NCBI RefSeq assembly: GCF_024497955.1
Contig: NZ_JANHKP010000008.1
Location: 1-64,000, forward strand
Source: Streptomyces sp. C10-9-1
GTDB lineage: Bacteria; Actinomycetota; Actinomycetes; Streptomycetales; Streptomycetaceae
Length of the DNA stretch: 64,000 nt
Reading direction: 5' to 3'
The position numbers were made by a program, and so were the translations under genes. Shown here one piece after another: positions 28,784 to 36,789 of the stretch; position 1 is the first letter of the stretch; each line of letters starts with the position of its first letter. The notes below the pieces were generated by a model. It was not told the DNA's origin and made no database searches. It was given only the letters and a program-made list of their open reading frames with translations.

Positions 28784-29905
28784 ATGCCTCCGACCGACGA
28801 CTCCCCCCGTACGCCGCGCCACCGCCGTGCGCTCGGACGGGGACCGGGCGCGGCCGACGCCACCGGGGCGCAGGCGCCCGGGCCCGCACGTCCGTCGGAC
28901 GCCGGGCCCGCCGCCGTCCAGGACGCGCCCGACGCGGCCCCCGTCGGCGAGGCCGCCGTCCGGGACGCGGAACCGGCCGGAACCGCCGTCCCGCCTCCCC
29001 CCGGGCCCTCGGCGCCCGTGGCCGCCTCCGCGGCCCCGCCGCAGGCCCCCGGCGCCCCTGGGCCGGCCGGCCCGGGCGCCGCGGCGCACGAGGCGGCCGG
29101 CGGCACGGGCCCCGAGGGCCGGTTCACCGTCCGGCTGGCGAACTTCGAAGGCCCCTTCGACCTGCTGCTCCAGTTGATCGCCAAGCACCGGCTGGACGTC
29201 ACCGAGGTCGCCCTCTCGCAGGTCACCGACGAGTTCATGGCCCATATCCGGGCCATGGGGCCCGACTGGGACCTCGACCAGACCACCGAGTTCCTGGTCG
29301 TCGCCGCCACCCTCCTCGACCTGAAGGCCGCGCGGCTGCTGCCCGCCGCCGAGGTGGAGGACGAGGCGGACCTCGCACTCCTGGAGGCGCGCGACCTGCT
29401 CTTCGCCCGGCTGCTGCAGTACCGCGCCTACAAGGAGATCGCCCGCATCCTGGAGGAGCGGCTGGAGGGCGAGGCGCGCCGCCACCCCCGCACCGTCGGG
29501 CTGGAGCCCCACCACGCCGCACTGCTCCCCGAGGTGGTCATCGGCATCGGAGCCGAGGGCTTCGCCCGGCTGGCGGTCAAGGCCATGCTGCCCAGGCCCG
29601 CGCCGCAGGTGTACGTGGACCACATCCACGCGCCGCTGGTCAGCGTCCGCGAGCAGGCGGCGGTCCTCGTCGCCCTGCTCCGCGAGCGCGGCACCGCCAC
29701 CTTCCGGGAGCTGACCGAGGGCGTCGGGGACACCCTGACCGTGGTCGCGCGGTTCCTCGCCCTGCTGGAGCTCTACCGGGAGAAGGCGCTCACCCTGGAG
29801 CAGCCCGAGGCGCTGGGGGAGCTGACCGTGACCTGGTCGCCCGAGGCGGGCGAGGGGGTCGCGGTCACCGACGAGTTCGACCGAGCCGTGGAGGAGAAGC
29901 CGTGA
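28784..29905 (+). CDS. scpA: Segregation and condensation protein A (ScpA, kleisin)
   Basis: A 373-residue kleisin that bridges the SMC heads. Residues 1-110 are a Pro/Ala-rich disordered tail; the ScpA domain starts at FTVRLANFEGPFDLLLQLIAKHRLDV (quoted in part: NFEGPFDLLLQLIAKH), followed by TEFLVVAATLLDLKAARLLP and a C-terminal winged helix (GVGDTLTVVARFLALLELYR). It overlaps scpB by 4 nt. The long N-tail is unusual compared with the roughly 250-residue firmicute ScpA but common in actinobacteria. Confidence 0.94.
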   Translation: MPPTDDSPRTPRHRRALGRGPGAADATGAQAPGPARPSDAGPAAVQDAPDAAPVGEAAVRDAEPAGTAVPPPPGPSAPVAASAAPPQAPGAPGPAGPGAAAHEAAGGTGPEGRFTVRLANFEGPFDLLLQLIAKHRLDVTEVALSQVTDEFMAHIRAMGPDWDLDQTTEFLVVAATLLDLKAARLLPAAEVEDEADLALLEARDLLFARLLQYRAYKEIARILEERLEGEARRHPRTVGLEPHHAALLPEVVIGIGAEGFARLAVKAMLPRPAPQVYVDHIHAPLVSVREQAAVLVALLRERGTATFRELTEGVGDTLTVVARFLALLELYREKALTLEQPEALGELTVTWSPEAGEGVAVTDEFDRAVEEKP

Positions 29906-30510
29906 GCGAGCTCAAGCCCGCGCTGGAGGCCGTGCTGATGGTCGTGGACGAGCCCGCGACCGTAGAGCACCTCGCCCAGGTCCTGGAGCAGCCCCGCCGG
30001 GCCGTGGCGGACGCGCTGCGCGAGCTGGCCGACGAGTACACCGTGCAGGGCCGGGGCTTCGAGCTGCGACTCGTCGCCGGTGGATGGCGCTTCTACAGCC
30101 GGCCCGAGCACGCGGCCGCGGTCGAGCGCTTCGTCCTCGACGGCCGGCAGGCCCGGCTGACCCAGGCCGCCCTGGAGACCCTGGCGGTCGTCGCCTACCG
30201 GCAGCCGGTCAGCCGCTCGCGGGTCTCGGCGGTCCGCGGCGTGAACTGCGACGGCGTGATGCGCACCCTCCTCCAGCGGGGCCTGGTGGAGGAGGCGGGC
30301 ACGGAACCCGAAACAGGTGCGATCCTGTACAGGACGACGAACTACTTCCTGGAGCGGCTGGGCCTGCGCGGCCTGGACGAGCTGCCGGAGCTCGCGCCCT
30401 TCCTCCCCGAGGCGGACGCGGTCGAGGCGGAGTCGCAGGAGGCGGTCCCGTCGTTCGATCCGGACGAGCCGGATCGCATGGACGCAGACGACACAAAGAC
30501 GGAACTGTGA
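29902..30510 (+). CDS. scpB: Segregation and condensation protein B (ScpB)
   Basis: A 202-residue protein with two winged-helix domains that binds ScpA and completes the SMC-ScpAB condensin. Recognised by LKPALEAVLMVVDEPATVE, RGFELRLVAGGWRFYSRPE, ALETLAVVAYRQPVSRSRV and the VNCDGVMRTLLQRGLVEE block. The GTG start overlaps the scpA stop, and its stop overlaps the rluB start, so the three are translationally coupled. The acidic tail (after residue 170) is probably disordered. Confidence 0.95.
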   Translation: MSELKPALEAVLMVVDEPATVEHLAQVLEQPRRAVADALRELADEYTVQGRGFELRLVAGGWRFYSRPEHAAAVERFVLDGRQARLTQAALETLAVVAYRQPVSRSRVSAVRGVNCDGVMRTLLQRGLVEEAGTEPETGAILYRTTNYFLERLGLRGLDELPELAPFLPEADAVEAESQEAVPSFDPDEPDRMDADDTKTEL

Positions 30511-31616
30511 TGCGAAGCAGCGGCAGGAACAGCAGCGGAAACAACGGCGGGAGCCGTGGTGGCAACAGCGGCGGCCGCGGCAGCAGCGGCGGGGGGCGCG
30601 GCAACTACCGCGGCGCCGGCAACGGCCGCGACGAGCGGCAGGGCGGGAGCAGGCCGCGCAGGCCCCGTCCCGAGGAGCGCCGCTACGACGTGGGGGACGC
30701 CCCCGAGGCCCGCAAGGGCCGCGGCGGCGCGGCGCGCGGCGGTGCCAAGGGAGGCCCGCGGCAGTCGCCCCAGCGCGGCGGCGGCCGTACGGCCCCGGCC
30801 CGCTCCCGCGAGTACGACGCCCGTACCGAGGAGCGCAACCGGGAGCGCTACGCCGGCAAGCCCGTGATCAAGACGCCGAAGACCTTCGGCGACCAGGAGG
30901 GCGAGCGGCTGCAGAAGGTGCTCGCCCGGGCGGGCATGGGCTCCCGCCGCGCCTGCGAGGAGCTCATCGACGCGGGCCGCGTGGAGGTCAACGGCGAGAT
31001 CGTCGTGGAGCAGGGTGTGCGCGTGGACCCGGAGAAGGACGAGATCAAGGTCGACGGCCTCACCGTGGCCACGCAGTCCTACCTCTTCTTCGCGCTGAAC
31101 AAGCCCGCCGGGGTGGTCTCCACGATGGAGGACCCGGACGGCCGCCAGTGCCTGGGCGACTACGTCACCAACCGCGAGACCCGCCTGTTCCACGTGGGCC
31201 GGCTCGACACGGAGACCGAGGGCATCATCCTGCTCACCAACCACGGAGAGCTCGCCCACCGCCTCACGCACCCCCGGTACGGCGTGAAGAAGACCTACCT
31301 CGCCGCCGTCCAGGGCCCCCTGCCGCGCGAGGTGGGCCGGCGCCTGAAGGACGGCATCCAGCTGGAGGACGGCTACGCCCGCGCCGACCACTTCCGCGTG
31401 GTCGAGCAGACCGGGAAGAACTACCTGGTCGAGGTCGTCCTCCACGAGGGCCGCAAGCACATCGTGCGCCGGATGCTCGCCGAGGCGGGCTTCCCGGTGG
31501 AACGCCTGGTGCGCACGGCCTTCGGGCCGATCTCGCTCGGCGACCAGAAGTCCGGCTGGCTGCGCCGCCTGACCAACACCGAGGTCGGGATGCTGATGAA
31601 GGAGGTCGGCCTCTAG
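30510..31616 (+). CDS. rluB: Pseudouridine synthase, RluB family
   Basis: A 368-residue enzyme that isomerises uridine in 23S rRNA helix 89-type sites. Residues 1-100 are an Arg/Gly/Ser-rich disordered tail (RGG-like, GSRGGNSGGRGSS). An S4 RNA-binding domain follows (LQKVLARAGMGSRRACEELI), then the catalytic domain with LNKPAGVVSTMEDP, the catalytic Asp in HVGRLDTETEGIILLTNHGE and HEGRKHIVRRML. ATG overlaps the scpB stop (TGATG). The scpA-scpB-rluB order is conserved in many bacteria. Confidence 0.94.
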   Translation: MRSSGRNSSGNNGGSRGGNSGGRGSSGGGRGNYRGAGNGRDERQGGSRPRRPRPEERRYDVGDAPEARKGRGGAARGGAKGGPRQSPQRGGGRTAPARSREYDARTEERNRERYAGKPVIKTPKTFGDQEGERLQKVLARAGMGSRRACEELIDAGRVEVNGEIVVEQGVRVDPEKDEIKVDGLTVATQSYLFFALNKPAGVVSTMEDPDGRQCLGDYVTNRETRLFHVGRLDTETEGIILLTNHGELAHRLTHPRYGVKKTYLAAVQGPLPREVGRRLKDGIQLEDGYARADHFRVVEQTGKNYLVEVVLHEGRKHIVRRMLAEAGFPVERLVRTAFGPISLGDQKSGWLRRLTNTEVGMLMKEVGL

Positions 31617-31650
31617 GACGGTACGGGAGGCCTTCCCGCCCGCACTCGCA

Positions 31651-31683
31651 GGAGCCCGCGACCCCCTCGGGGTCGCGGGCTCC
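31651..31683 (+). terminator. Terminator of the parA-scpAB-rluB operon
   Basis: Fifteen-base perfect arms (31651-31665 and 31669-31683) with a 3-nt loop follow rluB by about 35 nt, with two Ts after the right arm. Confidence 0.8.
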
Positions 31684-31740
31684 TTGCGTCGCGCCCCCGG
31701 GGCCGCTGACCGAACCTCCTTGTGCGGAGCGGCGGAAACT

Positions 31741-31763
31741 TTTATAGTCACACTGACTTTTAA
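31741..31763. promoter_or_regulatory. Candidate NrtR operator
   Basis: The inverted repeat TTTATAGTCA-cac-TGACTTTTAA (arms match at 8 of 10 positions, AGTCA/TGACT core perfect) is an A+T-rich island just before the pnuC ribosome-binding site (AAGGGGG, 31762-31768). NrtR regulators bind palindromes upstream of NAD genes, and an NrtR homologue is encoded two genes downstream. Assignment is by context and symmetry; I have not compared it with a motif matrix. Confidence 0.65.
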
Positions 31764-31773
31764 GGGGGTCGGG

Positions 31774-32430
31774 ATGAATCCCGCGGACCTGCTCCGCCTT
31801 CTCCAGCAGCCGCTCTTCACGCTGCTCGGCACGCCCGTCGCCTGGGTCGAGGTCCTCGGCTTCGGCAGCGGTGCGCTGTGCGTCTGGCTGGTGGCCCGGC
31901 AGCACGTCGCCAACTGGCCCGTCGGCATCGCCAACACCCTGCTGTTCCTCGTGCTCTTCACCCAGGCCGGGCTCTACGCCGACGCCGGCCTCCAGATCGT
32001 CTTCATCGCCCTCGCCGCCTACGGCTGGTGGACCTGGACCCACGGGGGTGGACCAGGCTCCGACCGGCTGCCGGTGCGGCGCACCACGCGCACCGAGTGG
32101 CTCGCGCTGCTCGCGGCGGGGGCGGTGGGGACCACGGCGCTCACCCTGCTGCTGGCCCGGGCCACGGACTCCACCGTGCCCTTCTGGGACGCCCTGACCA
32201 CCGTGCTGTCCCTGGCCGCGACGTACGGGCAGTGCCGGAAGCTGGTGGAGTCCTGGTGGCTGTGGATCGCGGCCGACGTGGTCTACATCCCGCTCTACGC
32301 CCACAAGGAGCTCTACCTGACCTCACTGCTGTACGCGGGCTTCCTGACCCTGTGCCTGGCCGGGCTGCGGAACTGGCGGCGCGACCTCGCCGCGGGCGAC
32401 GCCCGCCCGGCCCTGGAGGCCGCCGCATGA
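31774..32430 (+). CDS. pnuC: Nicotinamide mononucleotide/riboside transporter PnuC
   Basis: A 218-residue membrane protein with about seven hydrophobic segments. PnuC proteins import nicotinamide riboside, trapped by phosphorylation inside. Motifs are WVEVLGFGSGALCVWLVARQ, NWPVGIANTLLFLVLF, YGWWTW and AADVVYIPLYAHKELYLTSL. ATG 31774 follows AAGGGGG. It is the first gene of the NAD operon and overlaps the next by 4 nt. The substrate fits the downstream NadR-like kinase/adenylyltransferase. Confidence 0.93.
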   Translation: MNPADLLRLLQQPLFTLLGTPVAWVEVLGFGSGALCVWLVARQHVANWPVGIANTLLFLVLFTQAGLYADAGLQIVFIALAAYGWWTWTHGGGPGSDRLPVRRTTRTEWLALLAAGAVGTTALTLLLARATDSTVPFWDALTTVLSLAATYGQCRKLVESWWLWIAADVVYIPLYAHKELYLTSLLYAGFLTLCLAGLRNWRRDLAAGDARPALEAAA

Positions 32431-33518
32431 GCCGCCACGGACACGGACTGGTGCTCGGCAAGTTCTATCCGCCGCACGCGGGCCACCACCACCTCGTCCG
32501 CACCGCCGCGGCCCGCTGCGAGCGGCTCACCGTGCTGGTCTGCGCCGCCTCCGTGGAGAGCGTCCCGCTCGCCGACCGGGTCGCCTGGATGCGCGAGGTC
32601 CACCCCGGGGTGCGGGTGGTCGGCGCCGTCGACGACCACCCCGTCGACCTGTACGACGAGGCCGTGTGGGACGCACACATGTCGGTCTTCACCACGGCCG
32701 TGCCCGAACCGGTCGACGCGGTCTACACCTCCGAGGAGTACGGCGACGAACTCGCCCGGCGCCTCGGCGCGGTCCACGTGTGCGTCGACCCGGACCGTGC
32801 GGCCTTCCCGGTCTCCGGCACCGCCGTGCGCCGCGACGCGGCCGGCTGCTGGGACTTCCTCGCCGCGCCCGTGCGCGCCGCGCTGACCCGCCGCGTCGTC
32901 GTCCTCGGCGCGGAGTCCACCGGTACCACCACGCTCTCCACGGCCCTCGCCGAGCACTACCGCGCCCGCGGCGGGGTCTGGGGCCGCACCCGGTGGGTCG
33001 CCGAGTACGGCCGCGCCCACAGCGAGCTGCGGCTCGCCGAGCTCCGGGCCCGGCGACCGGAGGCCGACTTCTCCGAGGTCGCCTTCGCCTCAGGGGAGTT
33101 CCCCCTGATCGCCCGGGAGCAGGCGGCCCGGGAGGAGGCCGCGGCCCGGGACGGCTCGCCCCTCCTCGTCTGCGACACCGACGCGTTCGCGACCACGGTC
33201 TGGCACGAGCGCTACCTCGGTACCCCCTACCCGGGCGAACCCGAACCCCGCACCCAGCACCTGTGGATCCTCACCGACCACACCGGGGTCCCCTTCGAGG
33301 ACGACGGCCTGCGCGACGGCGAGCACCTGCGCCCCTGGATGACCGAGCGCTTCCGCGACGGACTCCGGCGCACCGGCCGCCCCTTCGTGGAGGTCACCGG
33401 CCCGCACGAGCAGCGGCTGGCCGCGGCCGTCGAGGCGGTCGACGCCTGCCTGCGCGAGGGGCTGACCTTCGCCGACCCGCTGCCCGCCCAGGCCCCGCCC
33501 GCTCCCGGGGGCCGCTGA
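32427..33518 (+). CDS. nadR: NadR-like bifunctional NMN adenylyltransferase / ribosylnicotinamide kinase
   Basis: A 363-residue fusion. Residues 1-145 are a nucleotidyltransferase with GKFYPPHAGHHH (HxGH at 17-20) and the PVSGTAVRRD motif (ISGTxxR type), which would make NAD from NMN. Residues about 155-345 are the nicotinamide riboside kinase domain, starting VVVLGAESTGTTTLS (P-loop 161-170), with CDTDAFATTVWHERYLG further on. Where NadR normally has GxESxGKS/T the lysine is Thr167 here. It lacks the HTH of enterobacterial NadR, as expected when a separate NrtR does the regulation. Coupled to pnuC by ATGA. Confidence 0.9.
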   Translation: MSRHGHGLVLGKFYPPHAGHHHLVRTAAARCERLTVLVCAASVESVPLADRVAWMREVHPGVRVVGAVDDHPVDLYDEAVWDAHMSVFTTAVPEPVDAVYTSEEYGDELARRLGAVHVCVDPDRAAFPVSGTAVRRDAAGCWDFLAAPVRAALTRRVVVLGAESTGTTTLSTALAEHYRARGGVWGRTRWVAEYGRAHSELRLAELRARRPEADFSEVAFASGEFPLIAREQAAREEAAARDGSPLLVCDTDAFATTVWHERYLGTPYPGEPEPRTQHLWILTDHTGVPFEDDGLRDGEHLRPWMTERFRDGLRRTGRPFVEVTGPHEQRLAAAVEAVDACLREGLTFADPLPAQAPPAPGGR

Positions 33519-34237
33519 TGCAGGGCTACGACCCCTCCGCCTTCCCGCCGTTCGCCGTGACCGTGGACCTCGCCGTCTTCACCGTCCGCGCCATGCGGCT
33601 GCACGTCCTCCTCGTCGAGCGGGGCCAGGACCCCCACAGGGGCCGCTGGGCCCTGCCCGGCGGCTTCCTGCTGCCCCACGAGGCCGCCGAGCAGGCCGCC
33701 CGCCGGGAGCTCGCGGAGGAGACCGGGCTGTCCTGCGACACCACCGAGGGGCTCCACCTGGAGCAGCTGCGCACCTACAGCGACCCCGACCGCGACCCGC
33801 GGATGCGCGTCGTCTCCGTCGCCTTCACCGCCCTGCTGCCCGACCTCCCCGAACCCCGGGGCGGCGGCGACGCGGCCCGGGCCCGCTGGACCCCGCGCGA
33901 CGAGGCCTCGCCCCTCGCCTTCGACCACGACCGCATCCTCGCGGACGCCCACGAACGCATCGGCGCCAAGCTGGAGTACACCTGCCTGGCGACCGCCTTC
34001 TGCCCGGCCGCCTTCACCCTCGGCGAACTCCGGCAGGTCTACGAGACCGTCTGGGGCGTGGCCCTGGACCGGCCCAACTTCCGCCGCAAGGTGCTCGCGA
34101 CGCCCGGCTTCGTCGAACCGGTGGCCGGCGGCCCCCGGCGCACCGGCGCCCGGGGCAAGCCCGCGGCCCTGTACACGGCGGGCCCCGCCCGCTCGCTCCA
34201 CCCTCCGCTGCTGCGCCCGGAAGGACGGCCCCGATGA
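33518..34237 (+). CDS. nrtR: NrtR-type NAD regulator (Nudix domain plus winged helix)
   Basis: A 239-residue protein with an N-terminal Nudix domain and a C-terminal winged helix. The Nudix box is complete (G49 to E55, then REL.EETG at 63-70), within RWALPGGFLLPHEAAE. The C-terminal part (FTLGELRQVYETVWG, LDRPNFRRKVLAT) is the COG4111/NrtR DNA-binding domain. NrtR senses ADP-ribose or related NAD metabolites and represses NAD salvage genes, so it most likely controls its own operon through the palindrome at 31741. The start overlaps the preceding stop. Confidence 0.92.
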   Translation: MQGYDPSAFPPFAVTVDLAVFTVRAMRLHVLLVERGQDPHRGRWALPGGFLLPHEAAEQAARRELAEETGLSCDTTEGLHLEQLRTYSDPDRDPRMRVVSVAFTALLPDLPEPRGGGDAARARWTPRDEASPLAFDHDRILADAHERIGAKLEYTCLATAFCPAAFTLGELRQVYETVWGVALDRPNFRRKVLATPGFVEPVAGGPRRTGARGKPAALYTAGPARSLHPPLLRPEGRPR

Positions 34238-35280
34238 CCCTCACCGCACCCGCCCGCGACGCCTCCACCCCGCCCGGGAAGCGGGCCGCCACCGGCGCGC
34301 TGCTCGGACTGGCGCTCGGGGACGCCCTCGGCTTCCCCACCGAGTTCAGCGACGTCCCCCGCATCCTCGCGACCTGGGGACCCTGGCGCGGGATGCCCCT
34401 GCCCACACCCGCCCACGTCACCGACGACACCCAGATGACCCTGGCCCTCGGCCGCGGGCTGCGCACGGCCATGTCCCGGGGCCTGCTCGTCGGCTCGCGG
34501 CTGGTCCGCCCGGTGCGCGAGGAGTTCGTCGACTGGTACCACTCCCCGGACAACAACCGCGCCCCCGGGCGGACCTGCCTGGTCGCCTGCCGCCTGCTCG
34601 ACGGGGACGCGCCCTGGCAGCAGGCGAGCCAGACCGGGTCCAAGGGGTGCGGCGCCAACATGCGGGTGGCCCCCGTCGGCCTGGCCCCCGGCCTCGACGA
34701 CGGGCAGCGCGCGGGCGCCGCCCAGCTCCAGTCCGCCCTCACCCACGGGCACCCCACCGCGCTGGCGGCGAGCGACCTGACGGCGCGGGCCGTCCACCTG
34801 CTCGCCCGGGGCGAGGACCCCTCCGGCCTGGTCGCCCTGCTCCGCTCCTACGCCCTGGAGGCGCGCACCCGCTACCACGAGCGCTGGCTCGGCGACCTGT
34901 GGCGGCACGCCACCGCCGACCCCTCCCCGGGGGCCTTCATCGCCCGCGGCTGGGACGAGTGCCTGGCCGTCCTGGACCGCCTCGAGGCCGCGCTGCGCGC
35001 ACCGGATCCGGAAGCGGACCCCTGCCTGTCCACCGGCGACGGCTGGATCGCCGAGGAGGCGCTGGCGACGGCGCTGCTGTGCTTCCTGATGTTCCCCGGG
35101 GAGCCGCTCACCGTCCTGCGCCGTGCGGCCTGCACACGCGGCGACTCCGACTCGATCGCCGCCCTCGCGGGTGCCTTCGCGGGCGCCCACCTGGGCGCGG
35201 ACGCCTGGCCCGCCGACTGGGCCGCTCGGATCGAGTACCGGCCCGAACTCCTGGAGCTCGGAGCGCTCTGGGACGCTTGA
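34234..35280 (+). CDS. ADP-ribosylglycohydrolase family protein
   Basis: A 348-residue all-alpha, two-metal hydrolase of the DraG/ARH family, which removes ADP-ribose from protein or hydrolyses related glycosidic bonds. Motifs: ALLGLALGDALGFPTEFSDV, the metal ligands in HVTDDTQMTLAL, and the C-terminal RGDSDSIAALAGAF. It overlaps nrtR by 4 nt. The NrtR regulons I know often include such a gene, which fits recycling of ADP-ribose into NAD balance; the true substrate is unknown. Confidence 0.92.
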   Translation: MTLTAPARDASTPPGKRAATGALLGLALGDALGFPTEFSDVPRILATWGPWRGMPLPTPAHVTDDTQMTLALGRGLRTAMSRGLLVGSRLVRPVREEFVDWYHSPDNNRAPGRTCLVACRLLDGDAPWQQASQTGSKGCGANMRVAPVGLAPGLDDGQRAGAAQLQSALTHGHPTALAASDLTARAVHLLARGEDPSGLVALLRSYALEARTRYHERWLGDLWRHATADPSPGAFIARGWDECLAVLDRLEAALRAPDPEADPCLSTGDGWIAEEALATALLCFLMFPGEPLTVLRRAACTRGDSDSIAALAGAFAGAHLGADAWPADWAARIEYRPELLELGALWDA

Positions 35281-35283
35281 GCG

Positions 35284-36051
35284 ATGACCGCGCTGCGCCG
35301 CGCCGGAGTCCACGCCGACCTCTCCGCCGTCACCGCCGAACAGCCCCATCCGCTGGTCTTCGCGACCGTCTCGGGGGCCCACCTGTACGGCTTCCCCTCC
35401 CGGGACTCCGACGTGGACCTGCGCGGCGCGCACCTCCTGCCCGCCGCCGACCTCGTCGGCCTGCGCGAGCCGGAGGAGACCCGCACCGCCATGCGGGACG
35501 CCGACGACACCGAACTCGACCTGGTCACCCACGACCTGCGCAAGTTCGTCCGGCTGCTGCTGCGGCGGAACGGCTACGTGCTGGAGCAGCTGCTCTCCCC
35601 GCTCGTCGTCCGCACCGGCGAGACGCACCGGGAACTCGCCTCCCACGCCCCCGGCGTGCTGACCTCCCACCACGCCCACCACTACCGGGGGTTCGCCACC
35701 ACCCAGTGGCGCCTGTTCGGCAGGACGGGGGAGCTCAAGCCGCTGCTCTACACCTACCGCGCCCTGCTCACCGGCATCCACCTCCTGCGCAGCGGCCGGG
35801 TGGAGGCCCATCTGCCCACCCTCCACGGCGAGGTCGCCGAGGCGCCCGAGCGCCTGCCCGAGCTGATCGCCGCCAAGGAGGGGGCCGAGCACGGCGTGGT
35901 GGAGGCGGGCCTGGACACCGAGGCGGTCCGGTCCGAGGTCGAGCGCCTGCACACCGTGCTCGACGCGGCGCAGGCCGCGACCCGCCTCCCCGGGCAGCCC
36001 TCAGCCGGAGCGGCGCTGCACGACCTGCTGGTCCGCGTACGACTCGGCTGA
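35284..36051 (+). CDS. RlaP-like nucleotidyltransferase
   Basis: A 255-residue protein of the polymerase-beta nucleotidyltransferase superfamily, RlaP/YcgL-like group. The signature is VSGAHLYGFPSRDSDVDLRG (GS-x-x-YG ... SDxD, metal ligands D43 and D45 approximately), and the third acid is in DDTELDLVTHDLRKFVRL. The rest is helical (NGYVLEQLLSPLVV, KPLLYTYRALLTGIHLL). RlaP proteins occur next to RNA ligases in RNA-repair operons; no ligase is visible here. It starts 3 nt after the ADP-ribosylglycohydrolase stop, so it is the last gene of the NAD operon. Its 3' end overlaps a convergent gene by 51 bp. Confidence 0.82.
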   Translation: MTALRRAGVHADLSAVTAEQPHPLVFATVSGAHLYGFPSRDSDVDLRGAHLLPAADLVGLREPEETRTAMRDADDTELDLVTHDLRKFVRLLLRRNGYVLEQLLSPLVVRTGETHRELASHAPGVLTSHHAHHYRGFATTQWRLFGRTGELKPLLYTYRALLTGIHLLRSGRVEAHLPTLHGEVAEAPERLPELIAAKEGAEHGVVEAGLDTEAVRSEVERLHTVLDAAQAATRLPGQPSAGAALHDLLVRVRLG

Positions 36052-36746
36052 GGCGCGCCGGGCCCGGAAGAGGAAGTCCTCGACCCGGGCCCGATCGGGC
36101 TCCGCGGGCAGCGGGGTGCCGGACAGGGCCGCGTCCGCCTCGTCGGCCAGCCGGCCATCCAGGCGGCCACCCGCTCCCAGGGGACCTCGCCCCGCCTGAC
36201 CGCGAGCAGCGCCTCCCGCTCCTCGCCCACCTCGACCACCAGCCTGCCGGTGCGCAGCAGGTCCCGGCAGGACGCGAGGAGCCGCACCAGGTGCATGGCG
36301 TGCTTCCAGCGGGGCGCGCCGCGGGTGCGCAGATCCGCCTCCAGCTTCCGGCGCTGCCCGTGCGCGTAGCGGACGAAGGTGGCGTGCGCCTGCCGGGAGA
36401 GGAAGGCCCCGCGCAGGAGGAGCAGTTCGCGCCCGATGTCGTCGACGTGCTCGACGAGGGGGGAGTGGAGGCACTCCAGCACGTTCGGGTTGGCGCGCAG
36501 CGCCAGCGACAGGAAGCGCTCCAGCTCCCAGGAGAACTGCTCCTCGGCCGGTCCCTCGACATGCGTGGGCGGCTTGTCGAACGCCCAGTACAGCGGGGCC
36601 GGAGCGAGGAACACACCGCGGCGGTCCGTGTCGCTGTCCTCGGTGGCCAGCCCGAAGGCCCGCGATCCCGTCACACAGGCGTACACGGTGTGGTCGAGCA
36701 CGAGGGCTGCGGGGTCCTGCGGGCCGGGAGGGGACGCGGTGTTCAC
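36001..36746 (-). pseudogene. Second RlaP-like nucleotidyltransferase, frameshifted
   Basis: The GTG at 36746 opens a frame with VTGSRAFGLATEDSDTDRRG, NVLECLHSPLVEHVDDIG and RWKHAMHLVRLLASCRDLL, a paralogue of the convergent neighbour. The frame loses similarity after RVAAWMAG; the other frame resumes with RLADEADAALSGTPL and ends at the stop 36001-36003. One missing base near 36152 in a run of C/G explains both. The reconstructed length is about 248 residues. It may be a real frameshift, a sequencing error, or (less likely) programmed frameshifting. The catalytic motif is upstream of the shift. Confidence 0.8.
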
Positions 36747-36789
36747 GGCCCGAGGCTACGCCGCCCCGCCGCGCGGCCGGGAGCCGGCC

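Noticed and set aside
30342..31961. 539-codon minus-strand frame over rluB and pnuC
   Set aside because: It is antisense to rluB (all domain motifs on the plus strand) and to the terminator.
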